Part shown: positions 39,336 to 48,141 of the stretch, one piece after another
Layout: every line of letters begins with the position of its first letter
How positions within the stretch are numbered: the stretch's first letter is position 1
Source: Mucilaginibacter sp. OK283
GTDB lineage: Bacteria; Bacteroidota; Bacteroidia; Sphingobacteriales; Sphingobacteriaceae
DNA: 64,000 nucleotides
Assembly: GCF_900110415.1 (NCBI RefSeq)
Contig: NZ_FODR01000020.1
Coordinates: forward strand, 1 to 64,000
Reading direction: 5' to 3'
Notes under the pieces: model-generated
What the model was told of the DNA's origin: nothing
Seen by the model: the letters and a program-made list of their open reading frames with translations, nothing else
Databases searched by the model: none
Made by a program: the position numbers and the translations under genes

Positions 39336-40190
39336 ATGAAGACGATAGCAGTTTTGACCGACCTTTCAGAAAAATCTGCCCATGCGGCCAAGTATGCGTT
39401 ACACCTTGCCAGAAAGATGAGGGTTAATGTTAAATTTTATCACTTGCAACTGGTACCGGCGATATTTCATGCGCAGCCGGTTTTAAGCGGAGAGGATTAT
39501 CCTGAAGAATTGATGATTGATAGCAAGCTGGCAGCGTTTTCAGAAATATTGGAAGCCGACTTAATGAAACGGGTTTTTCCGGGATCATTTATGCCGCAAA
39601 CATCTGTTTACACCGGCAGTACGGATATGGTAGATGTGATGACAGAAATCATAAACGATACGGAGATAGCCTTTATTGTTATGGCCCCGCTTGAAACTGA
39701 TGACTTGGCATCTTTTATAATGAGCGACGCATGCTGCAGGATAATAGACTGGACAACTGTACCCGTTTTGGTAGTGCCTCAAAACACCCCGCTGCGCAAT
39801 ATTGAAAAAATGGCATTTGCCACTACCCTGGACGCCGGAGATATCCTATCAATAGCAGAACTTGGCAGCCTGATGGATGGTTTCCACGCCGAATTGATGG
39901 TTGCTCACCTGAACAATAAGCCAGCCGACAATGATACAAAAGCTGCGGAAAAAGAAATTAACCGCAAACTTTATACCGACCTGCGTTGCGGAGGCGTATA
40001 CTTTCGTAGTGTACCCGATATAAAGCATCAAAAAGATTGGGAATGGCTAAAAGCCAATAAACGGGCAGACTTGTTGGCCGTTGCTAAACAGCCGAAAGAA
40101 CAAATGATATCTTTTTTTAAACGCGGCCAAAGTAGCCACGTAACCCACCATATAACCATCCCGGTTATGGTATTACCTAAAAGGCCCTGA
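39336..40190 (+). CDS. Universal stress protein with degenerate nucleotide site
   Basis: A 284-aa protein with two Usp-like halves. In the first half the usual G-x-x-G-x(9)-G-S/T loop is replaced by L-E-T-D-D-L-A-S-F-I-M-S-D-A-C-C-R, so ATP binding there is doubtful. The second half also lacks the full motif (K-R-G-Q-S-S-H-V-T). It is third in the operon begun at 38008, and its start codon touches the previous stop. It may be a non-ATP-binding Usp partner that heteromerises with its neighbours. Confidence 0.85.
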   Translation: MKTIAVLTDLSEKSAHAAKYALHLARKMRVNVKFYHLQLVPAIFHAQPVLSGEDYPEELMIDSKLAAFSEILEADLMKRVFPGSFMPQTSVYTGSTDMVDVMTEIINDTEIAFIVMAPLETDDLASFIMSDACCRIIDWTTVPVLVVPQNTPLRNIEKMAFATTLDAGDILSIAELGSLMDGFHAELMVAHLNNKPADNDTKAAEKEINRKLYTDLRCGGVYFRSVPDIKHQKDWEWLKANKRADLLAVAKQPKEQMISFFKRGQSSHVTHHITIPVMVLPKRP

Positions 40191-40208
40191 ACATTTAATA
40201 AATAAAAA

Positions 40209-40234
40209 GGCAGCCCTCACAAAAAAGGGCTGCC
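40209..40234. terminator. Bidirectional hairpin terminator
   Basis: The stem GGCAGCCCT (40209-40217) with AGGGCTGCC (40226-40234) has an A-rich 8-base loop. It lies between the convergent Usp operon and the 593-aa gene and could end both transcripts. Confidence 0.8.
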
Positions 40235-40257
40235 CATATATTCCACTTTGGCTATAA

Positions 40258-42039
40258 CTATATGGCTATTCCGCTCAACTGCTCTTCTGAAGTGGTCAAA
40301 TCATTTATCCAATCCTGCACTATACCAGATGTTTGATTTGCCGAACTGGCGAACAATTCTTTGTAATAGGCAACTCCATCCTGCAGCTGTAACTTAAATT
40401 TGCTCAATTGTTTCTTCTTTTTTTCGGTGATATCTTTCAGTTGCGATTGTAAATCGTTTTGAAGATAATCGATATAAAGGTTCAATTCCTTTATAAACAT
40501 GTGCGGCCGCTTTATTTTATCAAGCAAATCCGTGGCGCCATAAATATGTTGCACCATTTCATCCAATGAGTAAGCCCGAGAAAAATAAGCGAGGTTAGGG
40601 CCCGGACAAATGGCAACCGCTTTATTTTCCCTTGGTTTTAACAAATCGTATTTTATATAAGCAGATGCGCAAAGCCCCTCGCACAGGCATATTTTTTCGG
40701 TAACTGCCTGGTACTGCTGCTCATATTCGTCGGCTGTAAGTTCCAGGGTTTGCAGCTGTTCAATTTTCAAATGCTGATACTCTCTTGAGGCCGTACAAAT
40801 CGGTGTTTCGGTAAACTCGGTATTGCTTACCAAATACTTTTTAGTACATGGGCTGCCAGGCCGGCCTCTTTCTAAACGACTCATTCTCAATTCTTCCGAG
40901 GTACTTTTTTTAAAGTTATTGAACTGAATCCCTAATGGCGATGATCCGCTTAGGTAAAAATCATCTTCGGTAGCGGTTTCTAATTGGGTAAGCGTGTTTT
41001 CATCAACGTTGGTTACTTCAGGTACCAGCAAAAAAGGACTTCCCCACCCGGTAGCGTCCATATCATAATAATCTAACAAAAAACGGTTTTCATACGCCGT
41101 ACCAATACCTCCCTGTACGGTAAGCTTTTGTTTTGGTGGGTGGGCTATAACTATTTGCTTTTGTAACAACACGGCCTGGTAAGTACTAAACAGCTCGTCA
41201 AGCATCTCCTGCCTTTTTTGTTTAAACTCCTCCAATATAGGCCCAAGTAAAAAGCCCTCGGTTGCAAACGCATGCCCGCCGCAGTTAAGGCCCGATTCTA
41301 TCCTGAATTCAGATACCCACAAGCCTTTTTTAACCAAAAATTTGGCCTGTATGAACGCCGACCTGAAATCGCTTACTTTTAAAACAACTTTTTTAGTCAA
41401 CTGCCCGTCATCGTCAGGAAAAAAAACGGGAAAAGCCTCCAGGTAACTATATAAACGAGGGTTCATACCTGCCGATAAAATAATTGACGAACGGAGTTTA
41501 CTATTCGCAAAGCCCCGCAACGCTGCCAGGGCATCTGTAAAGGTATCACCACTGTAATCGCCGTTGGCGGTGTAATTCATTTTATCCAGTTTCGACATGA
41601 TGTTTACATCAATGCTTCCCGGCTCCATCTCTTTAATCAGCCTTTGCTGAAATAATTTCTTTTGCATTCCTTCGGGATAATCGAGCATCAGGTCATACCC
41701 CTGCCTTAATCTTGACTGCTCAGGCAGCAGCTCAAAATACCGACAAAGGTCGTTTCCTTTGTCAAAGTCCATGGCCCGCAAATGATCAAACTGCCGCGAG
41801 GCCAACAGGTTAACCAGGTCGAGATACGCGGTAATCCGCTTTGCCCTGTAATCAGGTTCTTTTTTGGTTATCGCGGTATAGGGCTCATTATTTAGCTGGC
41901 TGTGGTAAGCCCGCATTCTTTCAATCAGCTCATCGTCTACAATAGATATAACAGACGATATGCCATAACGGGCAACTTTTAGCGGGGTATCAATGGAGTA
42001 ACCAAGGCCCAAAACCGGGATATGAAATGTGTGAATCAT
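40258..42039 (-). CDS. Unrecognised 593-aa protein with flavoprotein-barrel-like motifs and a Cys cluster
   Basis: I cannot name this family. The N-terminal half has features of FMN-binding TIM barrels related to nitronate monooxygenases: an opening strand P-V-L-G-L-G-Y-S-I-D-T-P-L, then G-L-N-C-G-G-H-A-F (250-258), then Q-G-G-I-G-T-A (309-315) followed by G-W-G-S-P-F. The C-terminal half has six cysteines (398, 415, 451, 453, 457, 478), including C-L-C-E-G-L-C and I-C-P-G-P, which could hold an Fe-S cluster or zinc. The last about 80 residues look coiled. There is no signal peptide. It follows the Fe-S repair gene by 67 bp on the same strand and is probably cotranscribed. Function is unknown; a redox enzyme is an inference only. 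Confidence 0.75.
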   Translation of the reverse strand: MIHTFHIPVLGLGYSIDTPLKVARYGISSVISIVDDELIERMRAYHSQLNNEPYTAITKKEPDYRAKRITAYLDLVNLLASRQFDHLRAMDFDKGNDLCRYFELLPEQSRLRQGYDLMLDYPEGMQKKLFQQRLIKEMEPGSIDVNIMSKLDKMNYTANGDYSGDTFTDALAALRGFANSKLRSSIILSAGMNPRLYSYLEAFPVFFPDDDGQLTKKVVLKVSDFRSAFIQAKFLVKKGLWVSEFRIESGLNCGGHAFATEGFLLGPILEEFKQKRQEMLDELFSTYQAVLLQKQIVIAHPPKQKLTVQGGIGTAYENRFLLDYYDMDATGWGSPFLLVPEVTNVDENTLTQLETATEDDFYLSGSSPLGIQFNNFKKSTSEELRMSRLERGRPGSPCTKKYLVSNTEFTETPICTASREYQHLKIEQLQTLELTADEYEQQYQAVTEKICLCEGLCASAYIKYDLLKPRENKAVAICPGPNLAYFSRAYSLDEMVQHIYGATDLLDKIKRPHMFIKELNLYIDYLQNDLQSQLKDITEKKKKQLSKFKLQLQDGVAYYKELFASSANQTSGIVQDWINDLTTSEEQLSGIAI

Positions 42040-42106
42040 AATATAAAATATTTAAGAGCAGAATTATTTGACATCAGTGTTTATAAATAGGTAACTAAGG
42101 GAATAT

Positions 42107-43063
42107 TTAGGTTGATCGCATTTTATCGCGGATCGCTATCACTTTAGGAAAAAGCAAATTGTTTTCAAGATGAAAATTGAATAGCAAATCGTCCTCATAG
42201 TCCTGCAAAAGCTTGTATAATATATTGTAGGATGGAGAAACATAACGTGGAACCTGGTAATTATTGGTTAGCTGCCTGATAAGGCGAAAATCGGCTGCTA
42301 TCTTTTCGTGCGAAGCCATTATATCGTAAAAAGCACTTAAAACAGCTCCCGTTTCATCCTCTGCAAGCGTACGTCCTTTAACATAACATTCTGATAGCTT
42401 TACAACATCCGGAAACAACGAGGACTCTTCAATTGATACATCATGCATCAAAACCTTCCCCGCGTTAAAAAAAATTGTGCTAATCTGGCCAATCTGCGGA
42501 TGGCTTTCTCCATAACTAACAGCCATTTTTTGGGCAAGTTCGGTTATGAATGGCGTATTTATTTTGATGTATTGGTGATTTAGATTAACAAGGTAACGGC
42601 ACAAAAAAGCAGGCGCCCAGCTTAATAGGTTTATAGTTTGTATCATGGGCTGGTTTAAGCACTGTGCCAGCTGCTGGCGCAGGTCATTTATATCCAAATG
42701 ATCATCAAGACAAACCTCTTCCAACGTCCTCTTTCCGTTGCAGCTGAAGTCAATGCCCAACCTTTTAAACACCGTGGCATGCCGGTAATCTTTAGATACT
42801 ATATCGCCTATGGTTTCATTATTTACCCAGGCCGTTTTCCGGGTGACCTGAACACGCCAAACTTCGGGCCCATCATGCAGTGTTTCCCAGCCAAACGCAT
42901 ACTTACACTCTGCCAGTAAACGAAAATAAAGCGGCCGCGGGTTTTGGTCATGATTTATTACTATTGATTGACCAATCTCCAACGCACTTAGCTTTTCAAA
43001 AATATCAACGTGCGTTGTGTCTGGAACAATCATCCTAACATCAAAAGTTTCCGGCCTATTCAT
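42107..43063 (-). CDS. Fe-S cluster repair-like protein: DUF2249, ScdA N-domain and hemerythrin fusion
   Basis: A 318-aa cytoplasmic protein with three parts. The DUF2249 domain (about 10-75) has G-Q-S-I-V-I-N-H-D. The ScdA/RIC N-domain (about 82-130) carries paired cysteines C108 and C118 in D-F-S-C-N-G-K-R-T-L-E-E-V-C. The hemerythrin-like di-iron domain (155-315) has N-H163-Q-Y, H188, L-M-H207-D-x-x-x-E-E, S-H252-E, and F-H298-x-E. RIC proteins restore Fe-S clusters after nitric oxide or oxidative damage. The start is the ATG at 43063; a TTG three codons earlier was rejected. It is divergent from ccoI, with an Fnr-like site between. Confidence 0.88.
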   Translation of the reverse strand: MNRPETFDVRMIVPDTTHVDIFEKLSALEIGQSIVINHDQNPRPLYFRLLAECKYAFGWETLHDGPEVWRVQVTRKTAWVNNETIGDIVSKDYRHATVFKRLGIDFSCNGKRTLEEVCLDDHLDINDLRQQLAQCLNQPMIQTINLLSWAPAFLCRYLVNLNHQYIKINTPFITELAQKMAVSYGESHPQIGQISTIFFNAGKVLMHDVSIEESSLFPDVVKLSECYVKGRTLAEDETGAVLSAFYDIMASHEKIAADFRLIRQLTNNYQVPRYVSPSYNILYKLLQDYEDDLLFNFHLENNLLFPKVIAIRDKMRST

Positions 43064-43100
43064 CAACAACAAATCTATCAGCGTTCATGCTCCCAAAAAA

Positions 43101-43112
43101 TGACGAGGGTCA
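43101..43112. promoter_or_regulatory. Predicted Fnr/FixK-like site (site 3)
   Basis: TGACGAGGGTCA lies between the divergent RIC-like and ccoI genes, centred about 78 bp before the ccoI start (43184) and 43 bp before the RIC start. It is flanked by A-rich and CTTT sequence as at other sites. Confidence 0.65.
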
Positions 43113-43183
43113 CTTTAGCCCATAACGTCCATCATTTAAACTCCCGCCCTGAAAATGGACTTTTGATAAACCAGAATAAAAAG

Positions 43184-45574
43184 ATGACGAACGACACAAT
43201 TCTTGTTAAAACATTATGCTACCATTGCGGCGATGAATGTTTAACTACCTCATTTGTAGCAGATGAAAAACAGTTTTGCTGCCAGGGCTGTAAAAGCGTG
43301 TACCAGATTTTGGCAGGCAGCGGCCTTGGCAGTTATTATAATTACAACGATCACCCGGGTGCAACCCGGGCACGGGTTAGCAAACGATTTGATTATTTAA
43401 GCGAATCATCTATAGTTAACGATTTGTTGGATTATACCGATGAGCATATCACTATCATCACTTTATATATACCTCACATTCATTGCAGCTCGTGTTTGTG
43501 GCTGCTTGAACAATTAAACAGGTTTAACCCTGCCATACATTACTCCAGGGTCGACTTTTTAAAAAAGCAATTAATAGTACGTTTTGATCATCGTATTTGC
43601 AGCTTGCAACAGTTGGTAGAGTTGCTTTATGATATCGGTTACGAACCATTAATCAGCCTGCAGGATGTTATCAAAAAGCAAAACTCAGCCAATAAAGGCA
43701 ACCTGGTTCAAAAAATAGCTGTGGCCGGTTTTTGCTTTGGCAATGTTATGTTGCTAAGCTTTCCCGAATATTTTGGCCTTTCGGCCTTTGAGCAAACTTT
43801 TAAACATTTTTTTGGCTACCTGAATATAGTATTCACATTGCCCGTGGTATTTTTTTGTGGTCGCGATTATTTTGTTTCTGCCTTTAATAATTTAAAAGCC
43901 AGGACCCTCAATATTGATTTTCCATTAGCGCTGGGCATCGCTGTACTTTTCATTCGCACCGTAGCCGAAGTATTAGCCCATACCGGGGCCGGATATGCCG
44001 ATACCCTTTGCGGCCTGGTTTTCTTTTTACTGGTGGGCAAATTTGTACAGCAAAAAACATATCACCATATTTCGTTCGAGCGCGACTACCGCTCATTTTT
44101 TCCCGTTGCAGTACAGGTATTAACCGGCGATACTGAAAAACCTATACCCCTGGCACAGCTTGTTACCGGCCAAAGGATATTGATACGCCATAATGAAATT
44201 ATTCCGGCTGATGCTATCCTGCTAAAAGGAGATGCGCTCATTGATTTTAGTTTTGTTACCGGCGAAGCAATCCCTGTAAATAAAACATGGGGCGAAATTA
44301 TTTACGCGGGAGGGCGGCAAACCGGCGATGCCATTGAGCTGGAAGTAGTGAAGCCGGTATCGCAAAGCTACCTTACACAGCTTTGGAATAACGAAGCTTT
44401 TACCCGGAAACAGGATAGCAGAACGAAGACCTTTAGTGAAACAATTAGCAAATACTTTACAATAGCGCTGCTGATTATTGCATTTGGGGCATTATTGGCT
44501 TGGCTATTTACCGATTACCGGCGGGGAATTGATGCTTTTACTGCCGTACTTATAATTGCCTGCCCCTGCGCCCTTGCCCTAAGCACGCCCTTTACCATGG
44601 CCGCGGCACTAAGCATATTTGACAGGAACCTTTTTTACCTTAAAAATACCCGGATTGTTGAACAACTGGCCGCCATTGACACTATTGTAATGGATAAAAC
44701 CGGCACTATATCAACAGGTAACAGCAAAAGCGTAGTAATACAAGGCCAGCTTACCGAAAAACAAAAACAGTTGATATACAGTGCCTGCCGTAACTCGATA
44801 CATCCCCTAAGCCGAATGATCTGTCAATTTTTAGGCGACTATAAAAAGCTGCCGGTAGCAGATTATAAAGAGATTCCCGGTAAGGGAATTACAGCAACTG
44901 TAGAAAGCAATACTTTACGCATGGGTAGCGGGGCCTTCGTATTTGGCTTTGCCGAAGGTGGCGTGCGCAATACCAGTGTGCATATAATGATTAATAACCA
45001 TTACCTGGGGTATTTTCAATTTGCGCAGGAATACAGGGCGGGGATGGAAAACATCGGCTCGCTAACTAATAACTATGACCTGTTTTTGCTTTCAGGCGAT
45101 CATGATCATGAACGTACAGACCTGGTACAATTTTTTAAGGCAGATAAAGCCATGCATTTTAACCAGTCGCCCCAGGATAAGCTGGAGTTTATAAAAGCGC
45201 TTCAGCAAAAAGGGAAACAAGTTTTAATGCTGGGCGATGGATTAAATGATTCGGGTGCACTAAAACAAAGCGATGCCGGGATAGCGGTTACAGACGATGT
45301 AAACAACTTTTCGCCGGGCTGTGATGCTATTTTAGATGGAAAATCATTTAGCAAACTGCCAGCTTTCCTTCGCTTTGCCAGGGATACGGTAAACGTTATC
45401 CGCCTGTCGTTCCTCATCTCCCTTACTTACAATATCATAGGCCTTAGTTACGCGGTTACCGGTCATTTATCTCCTTTAATAGCCGCCATATTAATGCCAT
45501 TGAGTACTGTTACCATTATTTCATTTACTACGCTGGCAACCCATTTTGCAGCCAAAAAACGAAAACTCATATGA
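43184..45574 (+). CDS. ccoI: CcoI-type heavy-metal P-type ATPase (copper export for cbb3 assembly)
   Basis: A 796-aa P1B-type ATPase that moves copper for insertion into cbb3 oxidase. The N-terminus has a Cys-rich zinc-ribbon-like segment (C-Y-H-C-G-D-E-C, F-C-C-Q-G-C) and an HMA domain with C101-S-S-C104. The membrane transport motif is C460-P-C462, the phosphorylated aspartate is D504 in D-K-T-G-T, and the hinge is G-D-G-L-N-D-S. Eight hydrophobic helices fit the family. I chose the ATG at 43184, since an upstream non-ATG start would overlap the divergent gene and its operator. ccoS overlaps its stop by 4 bases. Confidence 0.92.
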   Translation: MTNDTILVKTLCYHCGDECLTTSFVADEKQFCCQGCKSVYQILAGSGLGSYYNYNDHPGATRARVSKRFDYLSESSIVNDLLDYTDEHITIITLYIPHIHCSSCLWLLEQLNRFNPAIHYSRVDFLKKQLIVRFDHRICSLQQLVELLYDIGYEPLISLQDVIKKQNSANKGNLVQKIAVAGFCFGNVMLLSFPEYFGLSAFEQTFKHFFGYLNIVFTLPVVFFCGRDYFVSAFNNLKARTLNIDFPLALGIAVLFIRTVAEVLAHTGAGYADTLCGLVFFLLVGKFVQQKTYHHISFERDYRSFFPVAVQVLTGDTEKPIPLAQLVTGQRILIRHNEIIPADAILLKGDALIDFSFVTGEAIPVNKTWGEIIYAGGRQTGDAIELEVVKPVSQSYLTQLWNNEAFTRKQDSRTKTFSETISKYFTIALLIIAFGALLAWLFTDYRRGIDAFTAVLIIACPCALALSTPFTMAAALSIFDRNLFYLKNTRIVEQLAAIDTIVMDKTGTISTGNSKSVVIQGQLTEKQKQLIYSACRNSIHPLSRMICQFLGDYKKLPVADYKEIPGKGITATVESNTLRMGSGAFVFGFAEGGVRNTSVHIMINNHYLGYFQFAQEYRAGMENIGSLTNNYDLFLLSGDHDHERTDLVQFFKADKAMHFNQSPQDKLEFIKALQQKGKQVLMLGDGLNDSGALKQSDAGIAVTDDVNNFSPGCDAILDGKSFSKLPAFLRFARDTVNVIRLSFLISLTYNIIGLSYAVTGHLSPLIAAILMPLSTVTIISFTTLATHFAAKKRKLI

Positions 45575-45732
45575 ACATCATTTATTTTTTAATTGGCTGC
45601 AGCGTTTTGCTCGCGCTGATATTTTTAGCCGCCTTTTTCTGGGCGCAGCGCAGCGGTCAAAATGATGACCTGTACACACCATCTATGCGTATCCTGCTTG
45701 ATGATGACGATGCTGAAGCCGATAAAAAGTGA
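45571..45732 (+). CDS. ccoS: CcoS, cbb3 oxidase assembly protein
   Basis: A 53-aa membrane protein. It begins M-N-I-I-Y-F-L-I-G-C, has one hydrophobic helix (residues 4-25) ending F-F-W-A, and then the CcoS-type segment Q-R-S-G-Q-N-D-D-L-Y-T-P-S-M-R-I-L with an acidic tail. The start overlaps the ccoI stop (ATGA), typical of translational coupling. CcoS is required for cofactor insertion into cbb3 oxidases. Its stop codon TGA is the first half-site of the Fnr-like palindrome before ccoN. Confidence 0.92.
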   Translation: MNIIYFLIGCSVLLALIFLAAFFWAQRSGQNDDLYTPSMRILLDDDDAEADKK

Positions 45733-45741
45733 TGCTAATCA
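45730..45741. promoter_or_regulatory. Predicted Fnr/FixK-like site before ccoNO (site 4)
   Basis: TGATGCTAATCA extends to a 9-bp-arm palindrome (45725-45746, AAAAGTGAT and ATCACTTTT). It is centred about 82 bp before the ccoNO start and begins exactly at the ccoS stop codon. Confidence 0.8.
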
Positions 45742-45817
45742 CTTTTAAAGCAAACTGTCATCATTCTGTCACCCATTGCACTTCAATAATTTTACACCCA
45801 TAAAAAGATAACATTTT

Positions 45818-47944
45818 ATGCAGCCCGAAAAATTTTACTATGACAACAAAATCGTCCGGAATTTTGGTATCGCTACCGTAATCTGGGGGATAATCGGCAT
45901 GACTGTAGGCTTAATTGTAGCCATTCAGCTTTATCACCCGGCCGCCAACATGGGTAACCAGTACACTACATACGGTCGTATCCGTCCGTTACATACCAAT
46001 GCGGTAATATTTGCCTTTGTGGGCAATGCCATTTTTATGGGCGTTTATTATTCGCTGCAACGCCTGCTCAAAGCAAGGATGTTTAGCGATGTACTTAGCC
46101 AAATCCATTTTTGGGGATGGCAGCTTATTATTTTATCGGCAGTTATTACACTTCCCTTAGGTTTAACTACATCACATGAATATGCCGAACTGGAATGGCC
46201 TATAGATATTGCCATCACCGTAATTTGGGTGGTGTTTGGCTGGAACATGTTTGGCACCATATTTAAACGCCGCGAAAGACATTTATACGTAGCCATTTGG
46301 TTTTACATAGCCACTTTTGTTACCATAGCCGTGTTACACATTGTAAACTCATTTGAGTTACCGGTATCTGCATTTAAAAGCTATATGGTTTATGCCGGCG
46401 TTCAGGATGCATTAGTGCAATGGTGGTATGGCCACAATGCTGTTGCGTTTTTCCTGACCACCCCTTACCTGGGTATGATGTATTACTTTTTGCCCAAAAT
46501 GGCCAACCGCCCTATTTACTCCTATAAATTAAGTATCCTGCACTTTTGGGCGCTTATATTTATCTACATATGGGCCGGCCCTCACCACCTTTTATATACC
46601 ACCTTACCCGGCTGGGCACAATCATTAGGTGTAGCTTTTTCTATAATGCTGATAGCGCCAAGCTGGGGCGGTATGATAAACGGATTATTAACCCTGCGCG
46701 GTTCATGGGATAAGGTAAGGGACGATGTGATCCTTAAATTTATGGTTGTAGGTTTAACCGCCTACGGTATGGCCACTTTTGAAGGCCCTATGCTTTCGCT
46801 TAAACAAGTAAACGGTATAGCGCACTTTAGCGACTGGATTATTGCACACGTGCACGTTGGCGCTTTAGGCTGGAATGGTTTCTTAACCTTTGCTATCCTG
46901 TACTGGTTAATCCCACGTATTTATAAAACAGAGTTGTTCTCTAAAAAAATGGCTTCGTTCCACTTCTGGATAGGCACACTGGGTATCCTATTTTATGCCA
47001 TACCCATGTACTGGGCCGGTTTTACACAAAGCCTGATGCTGAAAGAGTTTACCGCCGAAGGCATGCTGAAATATCCAAACTTTTTGGAGTCTACATTGCA
47101 GATATTGCCTATGCACATGATGCGGTCTGCAGGCGGCGCTATGTATTTATTGGGTGTAATAGTAATGGCTTATAACCTTACCCGCACAGCCTTGCAAGGC
47201 AAGCTGGTTGCCGATGAAGCAGCGCAGGCAATGCCACTTGAGCCCGTTCATATGATTGCGAGGGAAAACAGCTGGCATCGCAGGCTGGAACGTAAACCCA
47301 TACAAATGCTCATTGCTGCCCTGTTGGTTATCCTTGTAGGCACCTTTATCGAACTGATGCCAACGCTAACTGTATCTTCAAATATCCCAACCATTGCCGC
47401 TGTAAAACCTTATACACCACTTGAACTTCAGGGCCGCGACTTATACATTCGCGAGGGTTGTGTTGGCTGCCACTCGCAAACTATCCGCCCTTTCAGGTCT
47501 GAAACAGAACGGTATGGGGAATATAGCAAGGCCGGCGAATTTGTGTACGATCACCCGTTTTTATGGGGATCGAAACGTACCGGACCCGACCTGGCCCGCG
47601 AAGGTCAAAAATATGGTAACGCATGGCACTACAATCACCTGATGGATCCGCGCCTGATGTCGCCGGGAAGCATCATGCCTAATTACGACTGGCTGATAAC
47701 CCAAAACCTGGATACGGCATCAACCCGCGCAAAAATAAACGCTATGCGCAAATTAGGTGTACCATATCCGGCAGGTTATGAAAACATAGCTAACCAGGAC
47801 CTCGAAAAACAGGAAAAAGAAATTAGGGACAACCTTTATGCCGACCACATTAAGGTTAAAAGCAACAAGGAAATCATCGCCCTAATTGCTTACCTGCAAC
47901 GGTTAGGAACAGACATTAAAGCAAACAAAACTGCCAATAAATAA
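45818..47944 (+). CDS. ccoN: CcoNO fusion, cbb3 cytochrome c oxidase subunits I/II
   Basis: A 708-aa fusion of the catalytic subunit CcoN (about 1-480) and the mono-heme subunit CcoO (about 490-708). CcoN has about 12 membrane helices and histidine ligands in R-P-L-H-T-N-A-V, W-Y-G-H-N-A-V, G-P-H-H-L-L-Y and H-V-H-V-G-A. CcoO has one anchor helix (I-Q-M-L-I-A-A-L-L) and the heme c site C548-V-G-C-H552 with a distal methionine in S-I-M-P-N-Y. The complex reduces O2 to water with high affinity and pumps protons. The fusion is common in Bacteroidota. It is first in an operon with ccoQ, ccoP, ccoG and ccoH. Confidence 0.96.
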   Translation: MQPEKFYYDNKIVRNFGIATVIWGIIGMTVGLIVAIQLYHPAANMGNQYTTYGRIRPLHTNAVIFAFVGNAIFMGVYYSLQRLLKARMFSDVLSQIHFWGWQLIILSAVITLPLGLTTSHEYAELEWPIDIAITVIWVVFGWNMFGTIFKRRERHLYVAIWFYIATFVTIAVLHIVNSFELPVSAFKSYMVYAGVQDALVQWWYGHNAVAFFLTTPYLGMMYYFLPKMANRPIYSYKLSILHFWALIFIYIWAGPHHLLYTTLPGWAQSLGVAFSIMLIAPSWGGMINGLLTLRGSWDKVRDDVILKFMVVGLTAYGMATFEGPMLSLKQVNGIAHFSDWIIAHVHVGALGWNGFLTFAILYWLIPRIYKTELFSKKMASFHFWIGTLGILFYAIPMYWAGFTQSLMLKEFTAEGMLKYPNFLESTLQILPMHMMRSAGGAMYLLGVIVMAYNLTRTALQGKLVADEAAQAMPLEPVHMIARENSWHRRLERKPIQMLIAALLVILVGTFIELMPTLTVSSNIPTIAAVKPYTPLELQGRDLYIREGCVGCHSQTIRPFRSETERYGEYSKAGEFVYDHPFLWGSKRTGPDLAREGQKYGNAWHYNHLMDPRLMSPGSIMPNYDWLITQNLDTASTRAKINAMRKLGVPYPAGYENIANQDLEKQEKEIRDNLYADHIKVKSNKEIIALIAYLQRLGTDIKANKTANK

Positions 47945-47952
47945 TCACCATC

Positions 47953-48141
47953 ATGTTTAAGCAATTTACAGAAAACATCAACGCAAACCAGGCATACCTG
48001 CTGTTCTCGTTGGGGATATTCTTTGTGTTTTTTATTGTAGTAACCATTATGCTCATTCGCATCAGGAAGCCACATGTTCAATATATGAGCGATTTGCCAT
48101 TAGAAGATAGTTTAACAGATCAACAACCTTTTCAGTCATGA
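47953..48141 (+). CDS. ccoQ: CcoQ, small cbb3 oxidase subunit
   Basis: A 62-aa protein with one membrane helix (about 17-38, L-F-S-L-G-I-F-F-V-F-F-I-V-V) and a short polar C-terminus. Position between ccoNO (8 bp gap) and ccoP (4-base overlap) and its size identify it. CcoQ stabilises the cbb3 complex. Sequence conservation in this family is low, so the call rests partly on context. Confidence 0.85.
   Translation: MFKQFTENINANQAYLLFSLGIFFVFFIVVTIMLIRIRKPHVQYMSDLPLEDSLTDQQPFQS

Noticed and set aside
42066..42081. Possible Fnr-like site TTGACATCAGTGTT before the 593-aa gene
   Set aside because: Only the first half-site fits; the second reads GTGT where RTCA is expected. The gene more likely shares the transcript of the Fe-S repair gene.
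43010..43183. N-terminal extension of ccoI by 58 codons
   Set aside because: It would start at a non-ATG codon, overlap the divergent Fe-S repair gene and cover the predicted operator; the added residues do not resemble the family.
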